The notes under the pieces: generated by a model | What the model was told of the DNA's origin: nothing | Seen by the model: only the letters and a program-made list of their open reading frames with translations | The model's database searches: none | Made by a program: the position numbers and the translations under genes | From: Wolfiporia cocos | Lineage: Eukaryota; Basidiomycota; Agaricomycetes; Polyporales; Phaeolaceae | Assembly: GCA_029448655.1 (NCBI GenBank) | Contig: JACCLO010000001.1 | Coordinates: 372,001-436,000 of the forward strand | Direction of reading: 5' to 3' | Length of the DNA stretch: 64,000 bases | In this document: positions 42,887 to 52,325 of the stretch, one piece after another | Layout of the letters: every line of letters starts with the position of its first letter | Numbering within the stretch: position 1 is the stretch's first letter

Positions 42887-44825
42887 TGGCAACGGTGGTG
42901 GCGGGGGCCGAGGGTCCTGCTGAGCTTGAGTCAGCTGTCACTTCTTCCCAGATCGTTCGGGCACGATACGTCTTGCCATCCGCGGGGGGCGCCGAGTACG
43001 GCTTCTTGCCAGAAGCCTGTCCCTTTCCACTACCCGAAGGAGCAGCCGTGGTCTTTCCAGACGCGGCAGCTGCATCCTTCGCCCTTTGTTGCTCGGCCCG
43101 CTGAGCGGCAGGCACGAATGTTCCCGCGGCCTTGTCTGCCGCAAGCTTGGGACATTTGTTGAAGTAATGTCCTGTCTGCTTGCAGTATGTGCAGACGGCG
43201 TTGGTGGTGTCGGCGGGGGCTTTGGCGGGCGCCTTTCCCTTGTCCTTCTTTTTCTCCGACTTCTTTGCAGAAGCGGAGGACGTCTCCTTCTTTTCGGCAG
43301 GTGCCGAGTCCTTCTTGCCGGCCTTCTCGAAGATCGAGCCCTTGATCTTGTCAGGGTAAGATGTCTGATACATTTCTAGAGCGAAGTCGATCAGAGGCTC
43401 GATGTCGGTGGGTGCCTTGAAGAACGGGGTTTTGCCGAGGACGTTTAAGGTGTCCTTGACCTTTTCAGGGAGAGTCTCGGTGAATTCCCACACCAGAGTC
43501 TCGTTGGCGGTTTCGGAGAGTCGGCCGAGGGTGCGGAACCGTTCGCAGTAATTGAAATAGTTTGATTCTGCCAGTTCCTTGCCCTTCGTGCCGTAGTAGC
43601 CGCGAATTTCCTTCTTGGCTATCTCCTTATCCGTCATTTTCCCATATTGCACCATTACGGATTTGGTGAAGTCCTCCCAGGTGCCGAGAGGTTCACCGTT
43701 TCCTGCCTTCTTGATGAGGGGCGAGAAAAATTTGTATGCGTCCCCTGTGACGCGGAAGAGGGCCGTGGTGATACGGTCATGGTCGTCGTAGACCCTGAGC
43801 GTACCGAAGTACAGGCCCATCTTCTCCACCCATTCCTGAGCAGTCACCTTTCCAGATGACCCAGAGAATTCGGGGGGAGGGGGAATTTTCAGGTTTTGAG
43901 GCAGACCTGGAATCTGCGGGGCGACGGCTGCTGCAGCAGCGGCTGCAGCTTGTGCGGCGGCAGCGGCCTCGGCTGCTCGGGTTTGAGCATTACCAGGGGC
44001 CGGTGTGGGTTCTACCGGGGGCGTGCGGACGCCGGGAGGGTTGGGAACGGAGGGATTCTTGCGAATCCTCCGAAGTTCCTCGTCAACCTTCTCCATGCGC
44101 TCTGCGAACGCATCCTCGAGGTCGTCGAGCCGGGACCGGTAGTCCTTTCGAAGCTCTTTTTCCAGCGTGGTGAATTTGGCGGTGTACTCCTGTCGGAGTT
44201 CCTTGCCAAGGTCCACCAGAGCGGACAGTACTTCATTGCGGACTGAATTGACCGCCTCCTGTAACTCGTCTTGGGCCTTCTGTTCGATTGCCCTGGATTG
44301 CCCAACCAGGGAGTCGATTCTGCCGTGGATTCGCTCCAGGCGAGCGTGCACCATTCGACCGAGGGTGTCGGTGGTGTCGTGGGAGATGGCCGCACTTCGT
44401 TGTACGGCTGCGTCGATGATTGGCCCATGTATGGACCCATCCACCTTGTGGTGTTCCTCCTCAGGGAGGTACGCCTTAAGGTTGTTTTCGACCGCGACAT
44501 TGGTCTGTCGGGTCGGGCCTGAAAATTCCATTTCCAGGGTGGTGGCGGGTCCGATGGGGCGTGTGCGACGAGCCGGAGGGTATCCGGCAATAGGGGAGCC
44601 TGGGCGTGTACCCATGGGGTTGGTCGGAGATTCCCTTTGCGGGGGAATAAACTCCGGTACTTCCTCTTCCTCTTCTTCTTCCTCTTCTTCTCCCTCGCTT
44701 AGGTGCTCCAGCGTCACCAGTTGCTGGGTTCCCGAGGGACCAGCTACCGGTGTCACCGGGCCTTCTGAGCGGAGGCGCATCTTGCGGGGAGCGAGGGGAG
44801 TGCTGACGGAGGAGGTGGAAGACAT
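42828..44825 (-). CDS. gag: Gag polyprotein of element 3
   Basis: 665 aa from MSSTSSVSTPLAPRKMR to the conserved stop. Glu run, coiled coil, gag core and CCHC knuckle CTYCKQTGHYFNKC are as in element 1. Immediately upstream an 8-T run and extra bases put the more distal Met out of frame, which is why the 44825 Met, and by analogy 18901 in element 1, is preferred. Confidence 0.93.
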   Translation of the reverse strand: MSSTSSVSTPLAPRKMRLRSEGPVTPVAGPSGTQQLVTLEHLSEGEEEEEEEEEEVPEFIPPQRESPTNPMGTRPGSPIAGYPPARRTRPIGPATTLEMEFSGPTRQTNVAVENNLKAYLPEEEHHKVDGSIHGPIIDAAVQRSAAISHDTTDTLGRMVHARLERIHGRIDSLVGQSRAIEQKAQDELQEAVNSVRNEVLSALVDLGKELRQEYTAKFTTLEKELRKDYRSRLDDLEDAFAERMEKVDEELRRIRKNPSVPNPPGVRTPPVEPTPAPGNAQTRAAEAAAAAQAAAAAAAAVAPQIPGLPQNLKIPPPPEFSGSSGKVTAQEWVEKMGLYFGTLRVYDDHDRITTALFRVTGDAYKFFSPLIKKAGNGEPLGTWEDFTKSVMVQYGKMTDKEIAKKEIRGYYGTKGKELAESNYFNYCERFRTLGRLSETANETLVWEFTETLPEKVKDTLNVLGKTPFFKAPTDIEPLIDFALEMYQTSYPDKIKGSIFEKAGKKDSAPAEKKETSSASAKKSEKKKDKGKAPAKAPADTTNAVCTYCKQTGHYFNKCPKLAADKAAGTFVPAAQRAEQQRAKDAAAASGKTTAAPSGSGKGQASGKKPYSAPPADGKTYRARTIWEEVTADSSSAGPSAPATTVANVGTISVPLAPTTRLEDVL

Positions 44826-44976
44826 TTTTTTTGTGAATACTGTTTGTGACGAATGTTAGTTTCCGGTTACTCATTGTCTTAGATTCTTAAGAAGGGATTG
44901 GGTTTTGAAAGCTGCGACTTTCGTTATAGATCACACTCGCACTCTATTTCAGAGTTAAAAGATGATAGTATTTCTA

Positions 44977-45900
44977 CTATACAATCGCGAGTATATCCTC
45001 TTCTACCGAAGTAGTTGAGGGCCCTGCCACCTTGTCAGGTGGTGTTACACCGAAGGCAAAAGTAATTTGTAGCGCTACGCATTCTGCTACGATACGAGCT
45101 AAGTCCGTACGCCAATCCAAAAAGGAAATATTGCCGAGCTGTTTGCAGTACTTTTTCATAATTCTCCAGTCTCTATTGGTGATCCTCCCCCGTCTCGCTC
45201 TATCCTTTACGTTATCCACCAGATCCTCCAATTCTACTACCATAGTGTGGAAACGCATGTCGTTTTCCATATGGAAGCCTGGGTAATTAGGGGGGTGGTT
45301 GGCGAGAGGAGTGAGACGAGTGAGAGTGCCTTCTAGCATGGGAATAACTTGATCGCATGCTTGGAGAGGCTTCTTCTTCCCGAAAACGAGGGAAGGGTCG
45401 AGAATCTTGTGGTTGGCCGGAACAGAAGGTCCGGCCGCCGGGCTGGAGAGACGGAGGGCCAGTGAAGAAGCTGCTTGCTTGGCTTCCTTGGCGGCTTGCT
45501 TGGCGGCGATTCGCTTATTCAGCTTATCGCGGGCGAGCTTGAGCTTGTTGAGTTCGCGGAGTTCGATGAGATTCTCCATGGCGGTAATGGAAGCGGCTAG
45601 CTTCTCTTCCTCTGTCCAGATACGCTTGGCGAGCGGAACTGGCTTGGGAGGTCGAGGAGCGGGTTTCCCAGCCTCAGCGATGTGCTTTGGCATGTGGACA
45701 GGAATCTCCCAAAGATGGAGCTTCCCGGTGTAGTCTTCCTTTACAGGAAGCGTGTATGTGACGTCCTCTGCCCGAGGAATGTCGGCGGTGTCGATGCGGC
45801 TGAGAAGGGACCGCTTTGCCGGCTTAACGTAGGGGGCAGTAGAGGAGCCACGGGTGCGACGGGTAACGCGGGGCATGATTCTAGAAAGTGCAGCCTTCAT
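44977..45900 (-). CDS. Pre-gag ORF of element 3, unknown function
   Basis: 307 aa, intact, differing from the element 1 product at about five residues (e.g. SLVFGKK for SLIFGKK, FLDWRTD for FSDWRTD, GVTPPDK for GVAPPDK). Start and stop positions relative to gag are preserved. No domain recognised; see the copy at 17834 for the layout. Confidence 0.8.
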   Translation of the reverse strand: MKAALSRIMPRVTRRTRGSSTAPYVKPAKRSLLSRIDTADIPRAEDVTYTLPVKEDYTGKLHLWEIPVHMPKHIAEAGKPAPRPPKPVPLAKRIWTEEEKLAASITAMENLIELRELNKLKLARDKLNKRIAAKQAAKEAKQAASSLALRLSSPAAGPSVPANHKILDPSLVFGKKKPLQACDQVIPMLEGTLTRLTPLANHPPNYPGFHMENDMRFHTMVVELEDLVDNVKDRARRGRITNRDWRIMKKYCKQLGNISFLDWRTDLARIVAECVALQITFAFGVTPPDKVAGPSTTSVEEDILAIV

Positions 45901-46920
45901 GAGAAACGAAGTTTCCCAGTGATACGTCCAAGAACAGGAATGAAAAGGATTATGTAAGGTAGGGTAGTGGACTCCTTTTCAGGAGCAAAGAAGGTGTACT
46001 ACGGGGCATAATTACTCTTATGTTGCGCGCAAACCCTGTGCCGAGACGGCGCGGATATTCGCATGACCCTAACGGTCAGAGGCGCCGACTCCAGGGGTAG
46101 AGTTGCTGACTGCCAGGCCGGTTCCTGGGTCAGATGATTGGGATTCGGATACACGACACCGCCCCGGAGGGATGATGCCGGAAAGTGGCTGGGATTTTAC
46201 ATCCCTTAGCCTGTCCATGCTTCAACAATGAGGTTGCCGTCTGTAGCCACATGGGTGTCACATCAGGGCTAAAAAACCACTGTCGATCTAAGATCGCGAG
46301 ACAGCAGCGCTTCACATCCCGAAGGAGTGGGCTACGCGCTTCTCTTCCAATGGGGCCCCAAATCCGTTTGACCCATGCTCGCACGCCGAGCTGCCCGGAG
46401 GACTTATGCTATTGGCTACCGCGAGTGACCTATGGCAGGGTGATTTTTTACGTCACCCCCCTCACTGCTTTTCCCATAACGGGTTCAAAGCAGGTCCCTT
46501 ACGCCTGGGAGGCGGCTTTGGAAAATTCCCATGCCATCATAATGATGACCCTGTGGATAGTGATGGGGCGCTGAACAACGCTTGCCATGACAGGGGGTTG
46601 GGCGCACACAGGCAGACCGTCCCCTTTTCTCCACAGGCGGGTCTTAACCGCGCATAGTCCAAGCTTGTCAGCGAGGACCATGTCTCCTTGACCCTGGAGT
46701 CCGGGTTAGGTAGGCCTCCTGCCTAAAAAGGCGGTGTGGCTTCCCTGGTTGCCAATCCTCTGCCGAGGATGGCGATGTATCCCCCAGATCTCAACTATCA
46801 CCCCAATCGCCTTGTCAGGCAGAAAGGGATGTGCGCAGCAACAAGTAATAGCCCCTGTAGGATAGAAACCCAGACCCAAGCGCAAGCGCAAGGGCGGGGG
46901 TAGGGGGAGATTTGTTCTTA
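45901..46920 (-). other. Leader and PBS of element 3
   Basis: 1020 nt, colinear with the element 1 leader. The PBS (complement AGATTTGTTCT at 46908-46918) lies 2 nt from the 5' LTR and pairs with the predicted RNA start at 47055-47045 within that LTR. Confidence 0.8.
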
Positions 46921-47621
46921 TGACACAGACTAGACTGTGGGACTCACACTATAACCTTATAGGCGACTTGAAGATGTTGCATGAAGGTTGGTGAGGAAGC
47001 TAGTGGGCGCAAGCAGAGATGGTTATGTAACTGTGCGAATGCAGAGAACAAATCTAAGGCTTATCCGCAGTGATAGCCCTACTTATATACATGCTTTGTT
47101 TGGTTACCGGTAAGGGAGCCAAACATGAAGGTGGTCTGTGCGCAGACATAACTAATATGGTTAAGTCGTAAACTACAATAGACCATGTGCGCCGGTAATG
47201 GCCGCACCAGTAAGATCGTTTGTTTGGACCGTAGGTCCATGTTGTGGAAGTGGCTGTAGCTACGTTAGTAAGCCATGCATGTGATTCTTATATACCGGTA
47301 TCGGGATATGAGTAATCGTAAGGGCATTGGCATGTGATAACGAGCGGGCCGCTTATCCAATTGTACTGACATAGCCCGGTATCGGGATATGAGTAAGGCG
47401 CGTGACACCGGAGGTTAGTCCGCTGAGTCATTAACGCGTACGGGCGTATTATGTACGTGTTGTTATGACAGGTTGACGTATACCGCGTTGTGTACGTGTT
47501 GTTTGGTTGTGTGTACGTGTAGACGGGCGCTTAGCAGCGTAAATGTCTACAAGGTCGTAGAAATACCAGATAAATAGGTAAAAATACGGGAAAAATAGTG
47601 GCATGTCCCAAATCTGTGACA
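46921..47621 (-). repeat. 5' LTR of element 3 (family A)
   Basis: 701 bp; compared with the 3' LTR it has one extra base in GCATGAAGG and one in GGTTATGT. Confidence 0.94.
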
Positions 47622-47814
47622 AAAAGGCGGTGTGGCTTCCCTGGTTGCCAATCCTCTGCCGAGGATGGCGATGTATCCCCCAGATCTCAACTATCACCCC
47701 AAACTCTTTGTCAAGAGCAGGGACGTGCGCAGCAACGAGCAATAGCCCCTGTAGGATAGAAACCCAGACCCAAGCGCAAGCGCAAGGGCGGGGGTAGGGG
47801 GAGATTTGTTCTTA
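47622..47814 (-). other. Leader start and PBS of element 2, beyond element 3
   Basis: Continues the element 2 leader after the AAAAG duplication, with the PBS complement at 47802-47812. Around 47700-47740 it differs from the element 3 leader at many bases, again showing that element 2 is the older copy. Confidence 0.85.
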
Positions 47815-48513
47815 TGACACAGACTAGACTGTGGGACTCACACTATAACCTTATAGGCGACTTGAAGGAGTTGCAGAAGGTTGGTGAGGAGGCTAGTGGG
47901 CGCAAGCAGAGATGGTATGTAACTGTGCGAATGCAGAGAACAAATCTAAGGCTTATCCGCAGTGATAGCCCTACTTATATACATGCTTTGTTTGGTTACC
48001 GGTAAGGGAGCCAAACATGAATGTGGTCTGTGCGCAGACATAACTAATATGGTTAAGTCGTAAACTACAATAGACCATGTGCGCCGGTAATGGCCGCACC
48101 AGTAAGATCGTTTGTTTGGACCGTAGGCCCATGTTGTGGAAGTGGCTGTAGCTACGTTAGTAAGCCATGCATGTGATTTTTATATACCGGCATCGGGATA
48201 TGAGTAATCGTAAGAGCATTGGCATGTGATAACGAGCGGGCCGCTTATCTAATTGTACGGACATAGCCCGGTATCAGGATATGAGTAAAGCGTGTGACAT
48301 CGGAGGTTAGTCCGCTGAGTCATTGACGCGTACAAACGTGTTATGTACGTGTTGTTATGACAAGTGGACGTATACTGCGTTGTGTACGTGTTGTTTGGTT
48401 GCGTGTACGTGTAGACGGGCGCTTAGCAGCGTAAATGTCTACAAGGTCGTAGAAATACCAGATAAATAGGTAAAAATACGGGAAAAATAGTGGCATGTCC
48501 CAAATCTGTGACA
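47815..48513 (-). repeat. 5' LTR of element 2 (family A)
   Basis: 699 bp, divergent from both element 3 LTRs and from the 3' LTR of element 2 (e.g. GAAGGAGTTGC, TACCGGCATCGGG, CGGTATCAGGATATG). It abuts hAT-element sequence at 48514. Confidence 0.92.
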
Positions 48514-51500
48514 CCAACTTCGAAAAAGTGCACCTTCCGAAGCATCTAGCAGCTGAGAAATCCCAACAGGCAATCGCAAAAACCTTACCCAAGCAGAAGC
48601 GCAGGCGGAAATCAGGTGAGCGTAATAAACGCACCACCAAGCGCCACCACGCAGCTACCGAAAATAATGAATTGGTGCTGCGTGCTGATGCACAATGTGC
48701 GCCGTATCAACAACCGTGAGTGTCGCTGTAATGTGATCTCTGAAATTTATACATCTATTATTAGTGCCACGTCAGCTGCACATTCACTCTCTCAGAGCAG
48801 TAATGCTTGTAGCGAAGATAGCCAGCCCACACGGCGCAATGTAGCGAAAGTGAGTCATGCTTGACGCAAAATCTAAGGTGGTGGACTCAACCGTTTATAA
48901 CAGAAGCCAATCCCACCAATATACCTCTTTTACACAGAAATCACCGAGAACCTCTCACAGCACCATCGTAGCTGGAAACATGGTGACAAACTCTACAGGT
49001 GCAGGCATGGAGATTTCAAAGTGCTCCGAGTCACCCAGGCAATGAACGGCTCGCAGAGTGGCTTACGGAATCATCTAAAGTCTGTTAGCAGTAAACTATA
49101 TGCCCTGTTTAGAGTTCTCGAGAACAAGCATAAGACCGGGGGCTGCCCAGCACTGGGTGAGCTCATGGTTGCACAGGGTGAATTGCCACTTGATCGCCTT
49201 GGATATGATCCCGAGAATTTGCCACAACATAGCTTGGTACCCAGCGAAACGGTTAAAAAACCGGTACGTAAATTTGCACTAACGGTGTTTTGTAGTAATT
49301 TCTGATGTTGCATAGGAGCCGTTTGACCGTACAAAGTATGAACGGTATCTTGCAGAATGGGTAGCGGCATGTGATCAGCCCTTTAATGCTGTCGAAGCAC
49401 CCGAATTCATTCGTCTTCTGCAGTACGTTAGTCGGCTCGGCAAGGAGTTCAAGGTACCTAGCTCCGAGACAGTGAAGAGGCGGTTGATGGAAATGGGTGA
49501 CGATATAGTTTCTGATATAAAGACAATGCTTGCAGTGAGTTTTTACATGATGGATATCTTGGTCAGCCAGCTAACCCAATCAATCAGGACACCGATGGCA
49601 AATTCTCGCTTGTCCTAGATTGTTGGACATCAAGTAACCAATGGGCGTTTATGTGTATAATTTTGACTTATGTGACAGAGAGCTGGGACCGAGGTAAATT
49701 GATATGGTTCAATGTGCATAACATTTACTGATTGTCTCAACCTAGAGGAAATCATGATTGACTTCTGTGACCTGATTGGTGAACACTCCGGAGAGAATCT
49801 CGCCAACGCAGTCTGGCAGACAACTGATTTCTACGGGCTCAAAAAACGAGTACGCTGACAATATTCGTTTAGTTCCCTGATTGAACTACCTAACAGATCC
49901 AGGCTGTTGTTGCTGACAATGCGACAAATAATGACAAAATGATGCGAGCACTTGAAGAGCGCTTTTCCCATGAAGGGATTCCGTTTCATGCTGTTGAAGC
50001 ACGGATGCGTTGTATGCCCCATACAATTCATTTGTCGGCAATTGAGGTATGCTTTCATCTCTCTTGTCATAAACATTGTATCTCATTGATCTCTGTAGCT
50101 CCTCACGGCTATTGGTGCCTTTATGCATGCAAGTGCGGCAAGCAGCAGCTCAGTACGTCAAATCATATGAGAAATACATTATTTCTAATTATTGGTGCAA
50201 AGGCGGCCAGTGGTGCATGCAGGAGTTATCAGGCTACACCTGACAACTATCAAGAATCTGTCCAAGAACCCTTGTCAACTGCGGCTGACGACCTACGAAG
50301 CCAGACTAGCGACCTTGAGTTGCATGCTGAAACAGACTCTGAGAATCGCAGCTCAAATGCGCCAGTGCACATTCTGCCTGCTCTTGATAAGGTATGCACC
50401 ATAGCATATGTGACGGAATTGCTCATTTCATTGTTGGCTCAGATCCGCAAGATTGTTCGTGTAGTACGATCAAGCCCGCAGCGCAAGCGCCAGTGGCTCG
50501 ATGAGGTCAGCCTTTCGCTAAGGCATCAAGCTAGCACAGCAGATGTGGCCGACGAGGCATTAATGCTTATCCTTGATGTCAAGACCCGCTGGTCATCAAC
50601 TCATCAAATGCTTCGTAAGTTTCACATCACATTCTGGCCTACGCTTGAGCTAATGCGTTCATTAGGCCGTGCAATCAAATATCAGGAAGCCATCCAGTCT
50701 TTCGTTGCAAAGCACCGTGACCTTCGCCAGCTCGAGCTTGATGAAGCAGAATGGGGTGCTCTGAAACTGGTCACAGATTGGCTATGGATGTTCCGCTCCG
50801 CAACAGAGCAAATGTCCTCTTCTCGTGATGTGACGCTCTCATTTGTGCACACAATATTCCATTTATTACAGGATCACCTCAAACAGGCAATGGAGTGCCT
50901 TTCACCTGGTTCACCTTCACAGCTGCGTGGTGGATTGATCAAGGCATATATCAAACTCTCGGAATACCATACATTCTTTGAAGAGTCTCCGTATTATATT
51001 TGGGCATGTTGTTTGTATTCAACGACCATTCTCACATTTCTTGTGGCTTACAATTTTCAATACAGTGCTTGACCCTCGCATAAATTATGAGGGTCTAAAG
51101 GCAGAAGCTTCGAAGGATACCAATTCGGAAAGTCAAGAACAGTATATGCAGCATATTGAAAATGCAAAGGAATCGCTCAAGGCTCACTACCGCAAATATT
51201 TTGTACTGCATCCTACATGCAATACAGTGACAACAGTACAGAATGGACGTGATGAACAATCAAATTCTCAGCGCACTCCCATTAATTTCAATTTCTTCGC
51301 TTCATATGCAGTGGTACCGCAGATGTTGCCTGCAGACGAGATTGACAAATACCTTGGCTTGAAGCCCTTGGGCTTCCCATGTGACTGTAACAGCGCAGGC
51401 ACTGACCCGCTGCATTGGTGGAAAGAGCACCAACGGATGTTCCCAAATCTATGCCGGTTTGCGCGTGACATTCTCTGCATCCCCGGTATGTCGTTCATTT

Positions 51501-51707
51501 ATCTATAGCATCAGTTTTACTCAATAATTCATAGGTTCCGCTGTTGCTGTTGAGCGGGCATTCTCATCTGGCCGAGATGTTGTCTCATTACGCCGTGCCA
51601 GTCTCAAACCATCCACCATCCGCAAACTAATGTTGATCAAGCACAAGTTAATACAAGCAAGGAGAGAGATGAAACGAGCGGCGGAACAGGATTTATTATT
51701 TGCGTAG
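48514..51707 (+). CDS. hAT-superfamily transposase, intron-rich, 5' end uncertain
   Basis: Eleven exons after the first join cleanly: 48904-49263, 49316-49534, 49588-49693, 49746-49849, 49897-50046, 50099-50152, 50203-50391, 50443-50614, 50666-51010, 51066-51485 and 51535-51707, giving 763 codons without a stop over introns of 47-55 nt with GT-AG ends. A BED-like finger is suggested by YRCRHGD and GLRNHLKSV. The catalytic core shows SLVLDCWTSSNQW (first D) and VVADNATNND (second D), then RCMPHTIHLSA and TRWSSTHQML. The C-terminal hAT dimerisation domain reads DPLHWWKEH to SAVAVERAFSSGRD and SLKPSTIRKLMLIKHKL. The part before 48850 is open in pieces (HLAAEKSQQAIAKTL) but its splicing is unclear, and the LTR of element 2 ends at 48513, so the 5' end may be lost. 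Confidence 0.85.
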
Positions 51708-51945
51708 ACTGTGTAATTCCATGCTATATTTATTACGGGCGTAATACGGAGAGGCAGAACAGAATTTGATATTTGCAGACTCTGCAAACTGCATGCCGTA
51801 TTTACGGGCGTAATACGGAGACGTACTGAAATACGGCCGTATCGCGTACTGCAAAACTGCAATACGGCGAAATACGGATACGGCCGTATCAGTATTCCCA
51901 CGTATTATTACGTCCGTATCCGCATACTGTACGGCTGGTGCCCTA
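51708..51945 (+). repeat. 3' subterminal region and right terminus of the hAT element
   Basis: Filled with short repeats of AATACGG, CCGTAT and GGGCGTAATACGGAG in both orientations, ending in GGCTGGTGCCCTA at 51945. The inverse, TAGGGCACCAGCC, is a typical hAT terminus. Subterminal repeats are usual transposase-binding sites in hAT elements. The left terminus and the matching 8-bp duplication are not in the window. Confidence 0.6.
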
Positions 51946-52325
51946 TCGCCACGATGCACATAACTGATTTTGTACGGATGCTAATGAGCACAGTTTGCGG
52001 TATCGATCGATCAATCACCCAGAAATAGACTGAACTCGTTGAAGTCTCGGCGAAATGATCAAATCATAGATTATACACCCTCAAATTTGAAGGTTTGATA
52101 CCACAATACAAAGTTTGTGCAATGTAGAACTTGGGATTTGCATACGGCTCACGGAATACATAAGGCATAGCAGTCTAAAATGCAGCATGATGAGTTCTAT
52201 ATATCGACCCGAGGAGAATATATCAGGGTTTGGTATTATTGTTCGATATTCAATCTACAATCTCTTTCCGAGTCTCTTCAGCGGCATTGATAAACTCCTT
52301 CGGTGCAGCCGTAGAGCTGCAACCT
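51946..52325. other. Intergenic, no gene seen
   Basis: AT-rich sequence between the hAT terminus and the 3' end of the DUF6534 gene. No frame, repeat or RNA gene recognised. Confidence 0.5.

Larger units (their letters stand above)
37613..47621 (-). mobile_element. Chromovirus element 3: complete, nested in element 2 (TSD AAAAG)
   Basis: 10,009 bp in the same orientation as its host element. Target duplication AAAAG at 37608-37612 and 47622-47626. All three ORFs are open. The LTRs are 699 and 701 bp and differ mainly by two 1-bp insertions in the 5' copy, so this insertion is recent. Confidence 0.96.
26254..48513 (-). mobile_element. Chromovirus element 2, interrupted by three insertions
   Basis: Outer LTRs are at 26254-26952 (3') and 47815-48513 (5'). 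After subtracting the two family B solo LTRs, element 3 and their TSDs, about 9,980 bp remain, the same size as element 1. Gag and pol are both split. No target duplication is found (AATGG on the left, CCAAC on the right), and the two LTRs differ at many positions, e.g. GTTACTCGAAGAGGAGCC against GTTACCGGTAAGGGAGCC. It is older than elements 1 and 3 and may be a recombinant. Confidence 0.9.
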
